Assembly (NCBI GenBank): GCA_036652035.1
Contig: JAVVWR010000001.1
Location: 70,316 to 134,315 of the forward strand
Source: JAEZVV01 sp036652035
GTDB lineage: Bacteria; Pseudomonadota; Gammaproteobacteria; Burkholderiales; Burkholderiaceae_F
Length of the DNA stretch: 64,000 bases
Direction of reading: 5' to 3'
In this document: piece after piece, positions 51,117 through 60,184 of the stretch
How the letters are laid out: each line of letters opens with the position of its first letter
Position numbering within the stretch: position 1 is the first letter of the stretch
Position numbers and translations under genes: made by a program
Notes under the pieces: model-generated
Seen by the model: only the letters and a program-made list of their open reading frames with translations
Database searches by the model: none
Told to the model about the DNA's origin: nothing

Positions 51117-53351
51117 TTAACCGACGCGGAATCGCGCGACCGAGGCCTTGAGCTCGCGCGCCAGCGTGGTCAGCTGGCCGATCGACTGCGCCGTCTGGCG
51201 CGTGCCCTGCGAGGTCTGTTCGGTCACCGCCAAAATCCGCTCAATCGACTGCGCCACCCCGCCCGCGCTCTGCGCCTGGTCGTTGGTGGTCACCGCGATC
51301 CGTTCAATCAGCTCGGACAGCTGGCGCGAGACGCTGCCGATGTCGGTCAGGGCGGTGCCGGCGGCGTCCGAGAGCTTGGCGCCTTCAACCACGCCTTGCG
51401 TGCTCTTTTCCATGGCCGCGACCGCATCCTGGGTGTCGGTCTGAATCGTCCGCACCAGCGCGCCGATCTGCTTGGCCGCTTCGGCCGAGCGGTCGGCCAG
51501 GCGCTGCACTTCTTCTGCCACGACCGAGAAGCCGCGCCCGGCTTCGCCCGCGCTCGCGGCCTGGATCGCCGCGTTCAGGGCGAGCACGTTGGTCTGCTCG
51601 GTAATGTCGGTGATCAGCTCGACGATCTCGCCAATTTCCTGCGAACTCTCGCCCAGACGCTTGATGCGCTTGGCGGTTTCCTGAATCTGTTCGCGGATCT
51701 CGTTCATGCCGGCGATCTGGTCGGCCACCGCGCCCTGGCCGCGCTCGGCTGCGTCGACCGAGGTCCGCGCCACCTTGGCCGATTCGCCCGCGCTCTGGGA
51801 CACGTCATTGATCTGGGAGGCCATTTTCAGGACCTTCTCGCCGGTGTCCTTGATCTCGCGCGACTGCGCCTCAGAAGCCGCCAGCAGCCGGGTGGCGATG
51901 TCGCGCGCCTGGCTCGATGCGGTATTGACCTGCTCGGCGGTGTTGTTGATCCGGCCCACCAGCGCGCGCAGCTCTTCGACGGTGTAGTTGACCGAGTCGG
52001 CAATGGCGCCCGTGATGTCTTCACTCACGGTGGCTTGCACGGTGAGGTTGCCGTCGGCCACTTCCTGCAGTTCGTTCATCAGGCGAAGAATCGCGGCCTG
52101 GTTCTGTTCGTTGGCGCGCTTGGCGTCCTGTTCGAGCTTTTCGGCCTGGTTTTTCCGCGATTCGGCGTCGCGGGTGCGGCCGCGCGAGTCGGCCAGCAGG
52201 ACCTGGAAAATCGCGAACATGCTGGCCAGCGCCAGCAGGGCGAAGACGATCATCACGACGAGCGCGATGCTGCGCGTCGCCTGCTCGGCCTGATACAGGC
52301 TTTGCAGCGTGCCGACCTGCTGACGCAGGCTCTCGGCGTCGCCCAGGATCGCAAGTTCAGCCTGCTTGGACTGCACCACCTGTTGCATCCCCGGCAGAGC
52401 GGCGGCAACGTCTTTCTGGAAGCTGTTGTAGAAGCGGAGCAGGTCTTGCAGGCGGGCGCGCGCCTCGGTGTCGCCCACCGCTGCAATGCGCAACGACTCG
52501 CTGCCCGTGAGCAGCGCCTGGATCAGATCGCGAAACTGGTTGACGTCGCGACCGAGCTGCAGAGCGGCTTCGTTGCTGGCGACGTTGCCCGACACCAGCG
52601 CGTTGGCGGTGCGGCCAATGCGTTGCGTGATGACGGCCAGCTGACCGGCCACCATGCCTTCGCGGCCGCCGATTCGAGTGACGATGATCTCGTCGGTCAG
52701 CAAGGAGAGCCGCGGAATCGCCTCGTTGATGGTCTTGAGCACCACGCCAAACGCGGACAAGGATTTTTCGTTGGCGATGATGGCCGAGGCCGCCGATTCG
52801 GTTGCGCGCCAGCGTTCGGTGAGTTTGGCCAGCGGGTCCTGAATCGCCGACGATGAGGCCGACAGGCCGCGAATCGGATCGCCATTGGCGAGCGCATCAA
52901 GGTTGCCGGCGATCGCGTCGCGGCTTTCGCGCAATTCGACAAAGGCGGCCGGATTGCCCTGCATCGCATAAGGCGCGGCCTTGGCCAGACGCTGGGTATG
53001 CATCAGCGTGTCGCCGACGATCTCAGTCTGGAGCGTGCCGTTGCTTGCCATCCGGGTGTCGATCACGAGCGTGCCGACCACAATCACCAGGCTCGCACCG
53101 AGCAGCGTCGCCAGCACCTTCACCTGAGCGGCAAGCGGCTTGGTGCCGATGCCAGGCAGCTTCCAGTGGAGCACGCGCTCGATCCAGGCCGATTGGCCGG
53201 TCACCGGCGGCACCGGTTTGGCGGCCGACCGCGGCGTGCGAGTGACGGAAGCCGCGTCCTCGGCCCGCTCGGAAGGACGGGAATCGGTTGCTGAGACGGG
53301 CTGCGGCGGGCGGGCTGCCTGCTTGGTCCGGAAATCAAAGCTGAAAGGCAT
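51117..53351 (-). CDS. pilJ: PilJ: methyl-accepting receptor of the type IV pilus system
   Basis: 744 aa inner-membrane MCP. A cytosolic Pro/Ser-rich stretch of about 75 residues precedes TM1 (VLATLLGASLVIVVGTLVI). The periplasmic part (about 100-365) has the two PilJ helical modules; the first contains TLMHTQRLAKAAPYAMQGNP and the second ITQRIGRTANALVSGNVASN. TM2 is near 365-388 (SIALVVMIVFALLALASMFA), then HAMP and signalling domain with EQTNVLALNAAIQAASAGEA. Length and layout fit PilJ. It would sense surface contact or pilin and act on ChpA. There is no DWEEF-type tail. Confidence 0.94.
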   Translation of the reverse strand: MPFSFDFRTKQAARPPQPVSATDSRPSERAEDAASVTRTPRSAAKPVPPVTGQSAWIERVLHWKLPGIGTKPLAAQVKVLATLLGASLVIVVGTLVIDTRMASNGTLQTEIVGDTLMHTQRLAKAAPYAMQGNPAAFVELRESRDAIAGNLDALANGDPIRGLSASSSAIQDPLAKLTERWRATESAASAIIANEKSLSAFGVVLKTINEAIPRLSLLTDEIIVTRIGGREGMVAGQLAVITQRIGRTANALVSGNVASNEAALQLGRDVNQFRDLIQALLTGSESLRIAAVGDTEARARLQDLLRFYNSFQKDVAAALPGMQQVVQSKQAELAILGDAESLRQQVGTLQSLYQAEQATRSIALVVMIVFALLALASMFAIFQVLLADSRGRTRDAESRKNQAEKLEQDAKRANEQNQAAILRLMNELQEVADGNLTVQATVSEDITGAIADSVNYTVEELRALVGRINNTAEQVNTASSQARDIATRLLAASEAQSREIKDTGEKVLKMASQINDVSQSAGESAKVARTSVDAAERGQGAVADQIAGMNEIREQIQETAKRIKRLGESSQEIGEIVELITDITEQTNVLALNAAIQAASAGEAGRGFSVVAEEVQRLADRSAEAAKQIGALVRTIQTDTQDAVAAMEKSTQGVVEGAKLSDAAGTALTDIGSVSRQLSELIERIAVTTNDQAQSAGGVAQSIERILAVTEQTSQGTRQTAQSIGQLTTLARELKASVARFRVG

Positions 53352-53428
53352 TTCTCTTCTCCGCCACTACCGTGGACCGCGGACGCGCCGGGCGCGGCCA
53401 TCGTGTTGTTTGACTGCCCGATGGCGCG

Positions 53429-53965
53429 CTACGCACCGATCATGGCGAAAGCCGGCGTCTTGACGAGCGCGCGCAAGTCGAGCTCGATCAGCATGCTGCC
53501 GTCGGCGTCGAGCCAATGGCCACGCTCCCAGGCCGGACTCTCGCCCACAGCCGGAATCGCCCGCAGGGCAGTGAGCGAGCGCAGGCCAAAAGCCCGGCTG
53601 ACCACCAGGGCCGCATTGATGCCCAGGGCTTCGCCAAAGACCAGCGCCTGCTGCGAGTCTGCGGCCACCAGTTCGTGACGGCCGGCAAAACCATCGAGAT
53701 CGACCACGCCGACCAGGCGGCCGCGCACATTGATCAGACCGCGATACCAGGACCGGGTCCAGGGCACGGCCGCGATCGCCCCCAAGGGCACGATCTCGGA
53801 CGCGAGACTCATGTCGACCAGGTAGCCCCGCTCCCCCATCCGGACGGCGAGCCGGCTGGTCTGATCCGCCGCTTGTGGCGCCGTCCGCAAGCGTTCGGCG
53901 AGCTGGTTCGAGAACTCACGCAACTTGCCCAGTGGGCGGGGAGTCGTGTCGTGCCGATCAGCCAT
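53429..53965 (-). CDS. pilI: PilI: CheW-like adaptor of the type IV pilus system
   Basis: 178 aa, one CheW domain: MGERGYLVDMSLASEIVPLG, VPWTRSWYRGLINVRGRLVG then VVDLDGF. Couples PilJ to ChpA. The short N-terminal extension (REFSNQLAERLRTAPQAADQ) is typical of PilI. 9 nt after pilH. Confidence 0.93.
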   Translation of the reverse strand: MADRHDTTPRPLGKLREFSNQLAERLRTAPQAADQTSRLAVRMGERGYLVDMSLASEIVPLGAIAAVPWTRSWYRGLINVRGRLVGVVDLDGFAGRHELVAADSQQALVFGEALGINAALVVSRAFGLRSLTALRAIPAVGESPAWERGHWLDADGSMLIELDLRALVKTPAFAMIGA

Positions 53966-53974
53966 GGCGCTCGC

Positions 53975-54361
53975 CTACGCTGCGCCGAGCGCGGCGATTT
54001 TCTCCAGCAACTCTTCGGCCTTGATCGGCTTGACCAGGTAATCGCGCGCGCCCTGGCGCATGCCCCAGATGCGGTCAGTCTGCTGGTTCTTGCTGGTGCA
54101 GATGATGACTGGGATGGCCTGGGTCTCGGGGTCGCGCGACAGGGTTCGAGTGAACTGGAAACCGTTCTGGCCGGGCATGACCACGTCCATCAGGATCAGG
54201 TCGGGCGGTGCCGCCTTGATCTTGAGGACGGCTTCTTCCGCGCTTTCGGCGGCCGAGACCGTATAGCCGTGGCGGGTCAACAACTCGCCCAGAAAATAAC
54301 GCTCTGTCGGGGAGTCATCGACGATCAGGATTTTCTTGATCGGCATGGAGGTATCGGGCAT
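53975..54361 (-). CDS. pilH: PilH: response regulator of the type IV pilus system
   Basis: 128 aa receiver: ILIVDDSPTERYFLGELLTR, phosphoacceptor in LILMDVVMPGQNGFQFTRTL, IICTSKNQQTDRIWGMRQGA and DYLVKPIKAEELLEK. CheY-like proteins PilG and PilH control extension and retraction of pili. The start at 54361 lies 5 nt after the pilG stop; MPIKK at 54346 is the alternative. Confidence 0.93.
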   Translation of the reverse strand: MPDTSMPIKKILIVDDSPTERYFLGELLTRHGYTVSAAESAEEAVLKIKAAPPDLILMDVVMPGQNGFQFTRTLSRDPETQAIPVIICTSKNQQTDRIWGMRQGARDYLVKPIKAEELLEKIAALGAA

Positions 54362-54366
54362 GACGC

Positions 54367-54774
54367 TCAGTGGGTCGAATACTCGCGCACGGCCGACAGC
54401 AGACTGTCCTTGGTGAAGGGCTTGGTGAGGTATTCGCTCGAACCCACCATGCGACCGCGAGCGCGATCGAACAGGCCGTCCTTGGACGAAAGCATCACCA
54501 CCGGCGTGGCGTGGAAACGGGGGCTGCGCTTGATCAGCGCACAGGTCTGATAGCCGTCGAGACGCGGCATCAGGATGTCACAGAAGATAATGCTGGGCTG
54601 GTGATCGTTGATCTTGGCCAGCGCTTCGAAGCCGTCCTGCGCCAGGATGACTTGGCAGCCGGCCTGATTCAGAAAGATCTCGGCGCTGCGCCGGATGGTG
54701 TTCGAATCGTCGATCACCATCACCTTCTTGCCGCGGATGTCCGAGAAATCCTGGGCAGGCGTTGCATTTGCCAT
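54367..54774 (-). CDS. pilG: PilG: response regulator of the type IV pilus system
   Basis: 135 aa from ATG 54772-54774 (MANATPAQDFSDI). Receiver domain with VMVIDDSNTIRRSAEIFLNQ, IIFCDILMPRLDGYQTCALI, VVMLSSKDGLFDRARGRMVG and SEYLTKPFTKDSLLSAV, which is close to PilG. First gene of the pilG-H-I-J-chpA run. Confidence 0.94.
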   Translation of the reverse strand: MANATPAQDFSDIRGKKVMVIDDSNTIRRSAEIFLNQAGCQVILAQDGFEALAKINDHQPSIIFCDILMPRLDGYQTCALIKRSPRFHATPVVMLSSKDGLFDRARGRMVGSSEYLTKPFTKDSLLSAVREYSTH

Positions 54775-54825
54775 GGGTAGCGGCCTTTTTGCCAGCGCCG
54801 CTCGCAAGCCGCGCCGATGTCCTTG

Positions 54826-55008
54826 CTAGATCTCGACCATCTCGAAGTCTTCTTTGCGCGCGCCGCACTCCGGACACGTCCAGTTGGGCGGGATGTCTTC
54901 CCAGCGCGTTCCGGCCGCGAGGCCTTCTTCCGGCACCCCCGCGGCTTCGTCGTAAATCCAGCCGCAGATCAGACACATCCAGGTGCGAGTCACAAGGTTC
55001 GAGGTCAT
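54826..55008 (-). CDS. Rubredoxin
   Basis: 60 aa from ATG 55006-55008 (MTSNLVTRTWMC). Small electron carrier with one Fe bound by four Cys: CLICGWIYDEAAG and CPECGARKEDFEMVEI. The central WEDIPPNWTCP is the conserved core. Rubredoxin between hemL and the pilGHIJ genes is a common betaproteobacterial arrangement, although no functional link is known. Confidence 0.96.
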   Translation of the reverse strand: MTSNLVTRTWMCLICGWIYDEAAGVPEEGLAAGTRWEDIPPNWTCPECGARKEDFEMVEI

Positions 55009-55391
55009 GGAAAACTTCTGTGGTTCGGTAAAATCAAACACTTAGCCAACGATCATAACGGCGCGGTCGCGGTGGTTTCTACCGCCTTCGCGCTATCGAT
55101 CAGCCCGCACTTTCGGCGCGCCGCAAACAGCCAAGCAAGGAGATACCCTTGCCATCAACTGGTCCGTCGCGCCAATGGCACATCGGATAATGCCTGAAGC
55201 TTTACGGCCGCTGACGCGGCAGGTCAAAGGTCGGCGCTGGCGCTTCGCGCGCATACCGAACTCCGGCCACATGACACTGGCCTTTGCGGCTTGCCGAGCG
55301 CGAACCGCAGCGCCACCGATCACTGGCAGTGACTTGACTTCGGGCGTGCCCGCGCGGCGCGCCCATGACCTCGAATCTCGATGGAGGAATG
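55009..55391. other. Rubredoxin / hemL divergent intergenic region
   Basis: 383 bp without a gene. Lower GC near 55020-55070; minus-strand TATGAT around 55060 could be a -10 box for the rubredoxin-pil transcript without an obvious -35 box. A strong ribosome site GGAGG lies at 55383-55387 for hemL. No other motif recognised. Confidence 0.5.
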
Positions 55392-56672
55392 ATGGATCGC
55401 AACGAAGAACTGTTCGAGCGCGCACAGCGCTCGATCCCCGGCGGCGTCAACTCGCCCGTGCGCGCTTTCCGCTCGGTGGGCGGCACGCCGCGCTTCATCA
55501 CCAAGGCCGCCGGCCCCCACATCTGGGACGCCGAGGGCAAGCAGTACATCGACTACATCGGCTCGTGGGGCCCGATGATCCTCGGCCACAACCATCCCGA
55601 GGTGGTCGCCGCGATTCACGCCGCGATTGAAAACGGCTTGTCCTTTGGCGCGCCGACCGAAGCCGAGATCGTGATCGCCGAAGAGATCCGCAAGGTCATG
55701 CCGGCGATCGAGGAAGTCCGCCTGGTGTCCTCGGGCACCGAGGCCGGCATGAGCGCGATCCGCCTGGCGCGTGGCTTTACCAACCGCCGCAAGATCATCA
55801 AGTTCGAGGGCTGCTACCACGGCCACTCCGACAGCCTGCTGGTCAAGGCCGGCTCGGGCGCCCTGACTTTCGGCAACCCGAGCTCCTCGGGCGTGCCGGC
55901 CGAGGTGACCCAGTTCACCCTCGTGCTCGACTACAACAACCCGCAGCAGCTCGAAGAGGCTTTCGAGCGCCATGGCGACGACATCGCCTGCGTGATCGTC
56001 GAGGCGGTCGCCGGCAACATGAACCTGGTGCGCGCCACGCCCGAGTTCATCGCCACCATGCGCCGCCTGTGCACCCAGCACGGCGCGCTGCTGATCGTCG
56101 ACGAGGTGATGACGGGCTTTCGCGTGGCTCTGGGCGGCGCGCAATCGCTCTACGGCGTCACCCCCGACCTGACCATGCTTGGCAAGGTGATCGGCGGCGG
56201 CATGCCGGTGGCGGCCTTTGGCGGCCGGCGCGACGTGATGCAACACCTCGCTCCGCTGGGCGGCGTGTATCAGGCGGGCACCCTGTCGGGCAACCCGGTG
56301 GCGGTGGCCTGCGGCCTCGCCACCTTGAAGCTGATCCAGGCGCCGGGCTTTCACGCCAAGCTCGCGGCGCAGACCGCCAAGCTCGCGCAAGGGCTTGCCG
56401 CGGCCGCTCACGAGGCGGGCATCGAGTTCTGCGCCGACAGCGTGGGCGGAATGTTCGGCATCTACTTCAGCAAGGACGTGCCGCAGAGCTTCGCGCAGAT
56501 GATGGCGGGCGACCGTGAACGCTTCAACCGCTTCTTCCACGCCATGCTCGACCGCGGGGTCTACCTCGCGCCGGCGGCGTTCGAGGCGGGCTTTGTCTCG
56601 GCCGCGCACGACGACGCGGTGATCGCCCAGACCCTCGAAGCCGCCCGCGGCGCCTTTGCGGCGATCAAGTAA
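55392..56672 (+). CDS. hemL: HemL: glutamate-1-semialdehyde 2,1-aminomutase
   Basis: 426 aa from ATG 55392, 4 nt after GGAGG; the preceding in-frame ATG 55389 is too close to the ribosome site. It converts glutamate-1-semialdehyde to 5-aminolevulinate, the C5 route to haem. PLP-dependent: N-terminal RAQRSIPGGVNSPVRAFRSV; EGCYHGHSDSLLVKAGSG; VDEVMTGFRVALGGAQ; the PLP Lys in TMLGKVIGGGMPVAAFGG; then YQAGTLSGNPVAVACG. Normal length. Confidence 0.97.
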   Translation: MDRNEELFERAQRSIPGGVNSPVRAFRSVGGTPRFITKAAGPHIWDAEGKQYIDYIGSWGPMILGHNHPEVVAAIHAAIENGLSFGAPTEAEIVIAEEIRKVMPAIEEVRLVSSGTEAGMSAIRLARGFTNRRKIIKFEGCYHGHSDSLLVKAGSGALTFGNPSSSGVPAEVTQFTLVLDYNNPQQLEEAFERHGDDIACVIVEAVAGNMNLVRATPEFIATMRRLCTQHGALLIVDEVMTGFRVALGGAQSLYGVTPDLTMLGKVIGGGMPVAAFGGRRDVMQHLAPLGGVYQAGTLSGNPVAVACGLATLKLIQAPGFHAKLAAQTAKLAQGLAAAAHEAGIEFCADSVGGMFGIYFSKDVPQSFAQMMAGDRERFNRFFHAMLDRGVYLAPAAFEAGFVSAAHDDAVIAQTLEAARGAFAAIK

Positions 56673-56686
56673 GGCGCCCATTCGAG

Positions 56687-56717
56687 CGACGGGCTGGCAT
56701 CATGCGGCCCGTCGTTT
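56687..56717 (+). terminator. hemL terminator-like hairpin
   Basis: CGACGGGC, 12-nt loop, GCCCGTCG, then TTT. 14 nt after the hemL stop. Confidence 0.6.
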
Positions 56718-56766
56718 CGATCCTGCTTCACCGACAAGACCCGGGCCCTGCGCCCACCCCTAGGCA

Positions 56767-58959
56767 ATGAGACATCTCCTCGCCCTCGCGGCCGGCGCAC
56801 TGCTTTCTCTGAGCGCGCTGGCGCAATCGCCCTTCCGCAACGCCCCCCCGCCCGCCCCCGTCAAAGCCGAACTGATCGCCGCCAGCACCGCGGCGGTCCC
56901 CGGCCAGACGCTCGAGCTCGGCGTTCGCCTGCTGCACGACCCGCACTGGCACAGCTACTGGCAGGTGCCAGGCGACTCCGGCCTGCCGACCCGGATTGAA
57001 TGGAAGCTGCCCGCGGGCTGGAGCGCCGGTGCGATCGAATGGCCGCACCCCGGCCGGATGCCGACCGGGCCGCTCGTCAATTACGGCTACGAAGGCGAAC
57101 TGCTGCTGCCCAGTGCGATCCAGGTGCCGACGAGCGCCCAGCCCGGCACCCGCGTCACGCTTGCCGCTCGCGTCGAGTGGCTGATGTGCGAGAAGGTCTG
57201 CATTCCCGGCGAGGCCGACCTCACGCTGACCATTCCGGTGGCGGCGACCGCTTCGCCGTCGCCCTCGGCAGCACTCTTTGCCAAGACTCGAAGCCTGATA
57301 CCGCAAGCCCTCAAGGGCACGTCGGCCAAGGCCGAGATCGACGGCACGCGCATCCGCCTGCAGCTCACCTTGCCCGCCGGCAAGCCGGTTCGCTCGCTCG
57401 AATTCTTTCCGCTGGAAGAGGGACGGATCGAAGCCGCCGCGCCCCAGGCATTCAAGAACGACGCTGGCGCCGCCACGCTGAGCCTCACCGCGACGCCACC
57501 GGTGGCCAAGGACTTCTCGCAACTGCGCGGGGTTCTGGTGGCCGACGGCGGCCCGGCCAAGGGCGGCTGGACCGGAACGATCGAAGCCCCGGTCGTCGCC
57601 GCGGCTGTGACGACCACCCCCACCTCGGCGGCCGTATCCGCAGCCACATCGACGGCCGCGACGGCGCCCGCCGCCAAGGAGGCTGCCGAGCTCGCCCCCC
57701 TCGCCGAGAGCTTGCCCATCGCCTCTGTGAACAGCACCAGCGCTCCGATCTCGCTGCTGGCCGCCCTCGGCATGGCCTTTCTCGGCGGTCTGATCCTCAA
57801 TCTGATGCCGTGCGTGTTCCCGGTGCTCTCGCTCAAGCTCTTGCACCTGGCTGAACACCGCCGTGCTACCGGCCCGCTGGCCCCGCACGGGCTGGCCTTT
57901 ACCGCGGGCGTGATGCTCACCTTCCTGGCTCTGGCCGGCGCGCTGATCGCCCTGCAAGCCGCAGGCGCCGCGCTGGGCTGGGGCTTCCAGCTGCAGACGC
58001 CGTGGGTGGTAGGCGCGCTCGCCCTGCTCTTCTTTGCGATCGGCCTCAACCTGCTCGGCGTTTTCGAGTTCACGCTCGGCACGGCCGCGGCCAACAGCGG
58101 CGCGGCACGCAAGCTCGACGGCCACGGCGTTCGCGGCAGTTTCGGTACCGGCGTGCTGGCGGTGATCGTGGCTTCGCCCTGCACCGCGCCCTTCATGGGC
58201 GCGGCGCTGGGTTACGCGATCACGCAGTCGGCACCGGTCGCGCTCGCCGTTTTCGCTGCTTTAGGTCTGGGCATGTCGGCCCCCTGGCTGCTGCTCACCT
58301 TGATTCCGGGCTGGGTCAAGTGGTTACCGCGCCCCGGCGCCTGGATGGAGATATTCAAGCAGGCCATGGCCTTCCCGATGTTCATCGCCTGCGTCTGGCT
58401 GGTGTGGGTGCTGGCGCAACAGGTCGATACGAACGGTGTGGCCTTGCTATTGCTCGCCGCCGTCGCGCTCGCCTTGGCGGCATGGGGCTTGGGCCGCTCG
58501 CAACGCGGCCGACGCCGATTTGTCTGGGTTGCCGTGGCCGGTCTGGCACTGGCGCTGACAAGTTTCGCGCCGCTGACCACCGGCGCACTGGCAACGCGCG
58601 CCACAACCAGCGCCAGCGACGGCTGGCAGGCCTGGTCGCCCGAGGCGGTGGCACAAGCCAGCGCGGCCGGCAAGCCGGTGTTTGTCGATTTCACCGCCGC
58701 GTGGTGCGTGACCTGCCAGGTCAACAAGCGCGTTGCGCTCAACCAGGCCGAGGTGCAGCAGGCGTTTGAACGCGCTGGCGTGGTGTTGCTGCGCGCCGAC
58801 TGGACCAATCACGATGAGCGGATCACGCGTGCGCTGGCCGAGTTCGGCCGCAATGGCGTGCCGCTCTATCTCCTGTATGACCGCCAGGGCCAGTCCACGG
58901 TGCTGCCCGAGATTCTCACGCCCGCCACGGTCGTGACGGCGATCCGCCAGATGCATTAG
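56767..58959 (+). CDS. DsbD/ScsB-family thiol:disulfide reductase
   Basis: 730 aa. Transfers reducing power from cytosolic thioredoxin through the membrane to periplasmic proteins. Signal peptide (about 1-19); N-terminal DsbD/ScsB-type domain with DPHWHSYWQVPGDSGLPTR and the thiol pair in LMCEKVCIPGEA; membrane domain (about 330-620) with GLILNLMPCVFPVLSLKLL and VIVASPCTAPFMGAALGYAI, whose two Cys carry electrons; C-terminal thioredoxin-like domain with CVTC in DFTAAWCVTCQVNKRVAL. The HWHxYW signature is more like ScsB than classical DsbD. Such reductases also feed cytochrome c maturation, which suits the multihaem cytochrome nearby. Confidence 0.92.
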   Translation: MRHLLALAAGALLSLSALAQSPFRNAPPPAPVKAELIAASTAAVPGQTLELGVRLLHDPHWHSYWQVPGDSGLPTRIEWKLPAGWSAGAIEWPHPGRMPTGPLVNYGYEGELLLPSAIQVPTSAQPGTRVTLAARVEWLMCEKVCIPGEADLTLTIPVAATASPSPSAALFAKTRSLIPQALKGTSAKAEIDGTRIRLQLTLPAGKPVRSLEFFPLEEGRIEAAAPQAFKNDAGAATLSLTATPPVAKDFSQLRGVLVADGGPAKGGWTGTIEAPVVAAAVTTTPTSAAVSAATSTAATAPAAKEAAELAPLAESLPIASVNSTSAPISLLAALGMAFLGGLILNLMPCVFPVLSLKLLHLAEHRRATGPLAPHGLAFTAGVMLTFLALAGALIALQAAGAALGWGFQLQTPWVVGALALLFFAIGLNLLGVFEFTLGTAAANSGAARKLDGHGVRGSFGTGVLAVIVASPCTAPFMGAALGYAITQSAPVALAVFAALGLGMSAPWLLLTLIPGWVKWLPRPGAWMEIFKQAMAFPMFIACVWLVWVLAQQVDTNGVALLLLAAVALALAAWGLGRSQRGRRRFVWVAVAGLALALTSFAPLTTGALATRATTSASDGWQAWSPEAVAQASAAGKPVFVDFTAAWCVTCQVNKRVALNQAEVQQAFERAGVVLLRADWTNHDERITRALAEFGRNGVPLYLLYDRQGQSTVLPEILTPATVVTAIRQMH

Positions 58960-58970
58960 TGGCGTTCGTG

Positions 58971-58997
58971 GTCAGCGCCTCATGACAAGGCGCTGAC
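58971..58997. terminator. Hairpin between the convergent DsbD-like and 120-aa genes
   Basis: 10-bp perfect stem GTCAGCGCCT / AGGCGCTGAC, 7-nt loop. No T-run, but the position between convergent gene ends suggests a role in transcript ending. Confidence 0.5.
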
Positions 58998-59004
58998 GAG
59001 CGCC

Positions 59005-59367
59005 TTAAGCGCTTGGATCTTGGGGCGGCAACGGCGGCTTGGCCTGGCGCCACCACCACACACCCGCCCCAACCGCAGCGCCGACCAGAACCAGACGGCC
59101 GACGCGCGAGCGCAGCGCGGCCGCGCCCCAACGGACAGCGACCGGCACCAGACCCGCTCGCGCCAAGCTGGAGAGCAGAGTTCCGCCCGCACCGCTGCCA
59201 AGGAAACGCTCGGCCAGCCCCAGAGCGGAATGTGCGGTGGCCCGCACGCCGGCCGTGCGCCCCGCCACAGCACCCGCCTGAACGACAAGCTGCGAACGCT
59301 CTTGCGCCGCTTGCGTACGCAGGCGGATCACTTGTTGAGCCAGAAATTCGGTGCGCGCCCCGCTCAT
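59005..59367 (-). CDS. YqjK-like small protein
   Basis: 120 aa. N-terminal helix with TEFLAQQVIRLRTQAAQERS QL pattern, Ala/Gly-rich middle, C-terminal membrane helix (VGRLVLVGAAVGAGVWWWRQ) and a Pro-rich tail. It overlaps the preceding gene by 4 nt. Identification is by operon position after YqjD- and YqjE-like genes more than by sequence; function unknown. Confidence 0.65.
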   Translation of the reverse strand: MSGARTEFLAQQVIRLRTQAAQERSQLVVQAGAVAGRTAGVRATAHSALGLAERFLGSGAGGTLLSSLARAGLVPVAVRWGAAALRSRVGRLVLVGAAVGAGVWWWRQAKPPLPPQDPSA

Positions 59368-59786
59368 TGCGACACTCCCGGCGGTCTTGCCTCAGCGCCG
59401 GCTGGCGCCACGCGCAAGGCCTGGGCGTCGAGCCGCAATTCCTCGACCGTGCCCTCCAGGATTCCCGGCATGGCCTTGAGCCGACCGCGGGCGATCAGCC
59501 CGAGCACCACGCCGATGACAGCGTAGCCCACCGTCAGCCCGGTCACCGCCTCGACCCGGTAGGTGTCCCAGAAGATCACGGCGATCAGCAAGGAGCCCGC
59601 CACCAGGGCAAGGAAAAGGAATACCGACGCCATCATCAAGAGCGCCAGCGAGCTGACCAGATGATCGCGCGCCAACGCCAGCTCGGCCGACGCCAGCTCG
59701 ACCCGGGTGACCAGCATCGAATGCAGCGTGGCGACGATATTGCGCAGCGCGGCCGCGAGGCCGACGCTCGCCACAGGATCAACCAT
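59364..59786 (-). CDS. YqjE-like membrane protein (phage-holin-family fold)
   Basis: 140 aa with two membrane helices: LALLMMASVFLFLALVAGSL and VTGLTVGYAVIGVVLGLIAR. The preceding SMLVTRVELASAELALARDH is the conserved helix of the YqjE/putative actinobacterial holin-like family. Cellular role not settled; YqjE-type genes often accompany ribosome-associated YqjD. Between DUF883-like and YqjK-like genes, 2 nt after the former. Confidence 0.85.
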   Translation of the reverse strand: MVDPVASVGLAAALRNIVATLHSMLVTRVELASAELALARDHLVSSLALLMMASVFLFLALVAGSLLIAVIFWDTYRVEAVTGLTVGYAVIGVVLGLIARGRLKAMPGILEGTVEELRLDAQALRVAPAGAEARPPGVSQ

Positions 59787-59788
59787 GC

Positions 59789-60142
59789 TCAGCGACGGTT
59801 GACCAGCAGGCCGACCAGCAGGCCGACTCCGGCGGCAACACCGACCGCCTTCCAGGGATTTTCATGAACCCAGACGTCGGTCTCATGCGCCGCCGCCTTG
59901 GTCTTGGCCACAGCGGTGTCGGCCGCGCCGTGAAGCGCGTCGCCCGCGCGCGCCAGCACTTCGGCGGCTTTTTCGCGCAAGACCTTGGCCTCGTGCTCGC
60001 TGGCGCTGGCGGCCTCGTGCAACATGGCTTCGGCACTGGCCAGAGCGGACTTGACGTCAGCCGCCAGTTGCTCGCGCTTGGGGCGGTTGCCGGAATAAAT
60101 CTCGGCGCCAACGGCGCTCGGTACAGCAGGATGGCTCGACAT
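59789..60142 (-). CDS. YqjD/ElaB-family (DUF883) protein
   Basis: 117 aa. N-terminal helical domain (LAADVKSALASAEAMLHEAA, VLREKAAEVLARAGDALHGA) and C-terminal glycine-rich membrane anchor PWKAVGVAAGVGLLVGLLVN ending RR, which is diagnostic for the family. YqjD binds ribosomes at the membrane in stationary phase in E. coli. First gene of the three. Confidence 0.93.
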   Translation of the reverse strand: MSSHPAVPSAVGAEIYSGNRPKREQLAADVKSALASAEAMLHEAASASEHEAKVLREKAAEVLARAGDALHGAADTAVAKTKAAAHETDVWVHENPWKAVGVAAGVGLLVGLLVNRR

Positions 60143-60184
60143 GCTCGCGTCTCCTTGAAATGACCACTTGAGCTTAGCCCAGGC